Assembly: GCF_000968535.2 (NCBI RefSeq)
Contig: NC_016112.1
Coordinates: 3,782,001-3,846,000, forward strand
DNA from: Methylotuvimicrobium alcaliphilum 20Z
GTDB lineage: Bacteria > Pseudomonadota > Gammaproteobacteria > Methylococcales > Methylomonadaceae
Direction: 5' to 3'
DNA length: 64,000 bases
Shown: positions 63,698-64,000 of the stretch, piece after piece
Layout: each line of letters begins with the position of its first letter
Position numbering within the stretch: the stretch's first letter is position 1
Notes under the pieces: model-generated
Databases searched by the model: none
Seen by the model: only the letters and a program-made list of their open reading frames with translations
Told to the model about the DNA's origin: nothing
Made by a program: the position numbers and the translations under genes

Positions 63698-64000
63698 ATG
63701 TCTTATTTTAGTGAAGCGTTAGCCGCCGCGTTCCGGCTCATTATACAATTCGATCGCGACATATTTTTTATCGTTTGGACTTCGCTAAAAATTGCCTTTG
63801 TCGCCACAATCTCCGCAGGGATTGGGGCAATCGTACTAGGAATATTGGCGACGGTTAGCGACTTTCACGGGAAACGCATTCTACAACATCTGCTAAACAC
63901 CTTATCGGCAATGCCTACCGTTATGATAGGTTTGATATTGTATGGACTGCTGAATCGCCGCGGACCATTCGGCGAATACGAGCTACTTTATACTCAAACA
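63698..64000 (+). CDS. Tungstate-type (TupB/WtpB-like) ABC permease, N-terminal part
   Basis: ATG at 63698, open to the window edge (101 codons). Reads MSYFSEALAAAFRLIIQFDR, DIFFIVWTSLKIAFVATISA, GIGAIVLGILATVSDFHGKR, then HLLNTLSAMPTVMIGLILYGLLNRRGPFGEYELLYTQT. This resembles TupB-type permeases for tungstate uptake. The moaC context supports a Mo/W oxyanion role. The ATPase and binding protein would lie outside the window. Confidence 0.8.
   Translation, partial: MSYFSEALAAAFRLIIQFDRDIFFIVWTSLKIAFVATISAGIGAIVLGILATVSDFHGKRILQHLLNTLSAMPTVMIGLILYGLLNRRGPFGEYELLYTQT

Overview
The window looks like a chromosomal segment of a gammaproteobacterial (type I) methanotroph, most like Methylotuvimicrobium/Methylomicrobium. 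The evidence is a PPi-type phosphofructokinase (GGDD motif), the ygfB-pepP-ubiH-ubiI operon divergent from zapA and 6S RNA, a ferredoxin-type sulfite reductase with its DUF934 partner, PilS/PilR with a sigma54-type pilA, and an NhaD Na+/H+ antiporter that would fit a haloalkaliphile. The genus is inference from gene content; no rRNA or tRNA gene was seen.

Layout. 0-20 kb is accessory and heavily decayed: relics of at least five toxin-antitoxin modules, one intact PIN/RHH pair, two copies of a Uma2-family gene, the remains of a polysaccharide export/glycosylation cluster (wzm intact; wzt, a methyltransferase and a glycosyltransferase broken), two Rpn-like nuclease genes (one interrupted), pilA, an ISAs1-family element, an IS3-family element and a 320-bp tandem array. 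20-29 kb is mostly housekeeping: rpmE, an AmpG-like transporter, nhaD, cysI-DUF934, a 5 x 120-bp tandem array, and sucCD. 29-45 kb holds pilS-pilR, two related small membrane-anchored proteins, ubiI/ubiH/pepP/ygfB, a zapB-like gene, zapA, 6S RNA, an EVE protein, pfp, a spermidine synthase-like gene and ygiQ. 45-49 kb is an accessory island between two copies of the ygiQ/porin junction, with an Rpn nuclease and a hicB-hicA pair whose toxin has a nonsense codon. 49-64 kb is metabolic: a DcaP-like porin, a cytochrome-like lipoprotein, rimI, a family-4 uracil-DNA glycosylase, leuA (with a candidate Leu-rich leader), pssA, ilvB-ilvH-ilvC, a PEP-mutase-superfamily lyase, a DUF2797 protein, moaE/moaD divergent from moaC, and the start of a tungstate-type ABC permease.

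The most striking feature is the non-coding DNA. Almost every intergenic gap holds short palindromic elements of several families, often one inside another. Three families have clear mobile-element signatures: a 134-bp element with CACTGCCATTAAGTTAAG ends and 11-12-bp target duplications; a 147-171-bp element with GGCTWCYYACTTAA ends and 8-bp duplications; and a 160-375-bp element with TACC(N)TCG ends flanked by TA. A 50-65-bp hairpin (CCCAGCACCTAAATT ends) sits almost always beside a TTCA/TTTA tetranucleotide inside the other repeats. Because paralogous or uninterrupted copies exist in the same window, several empty sites can be read directly. These insertions have broken a toxin gene, a methyltransferase motif, an Rpn gene and a porin fragment, and separate ygfB from pepP.
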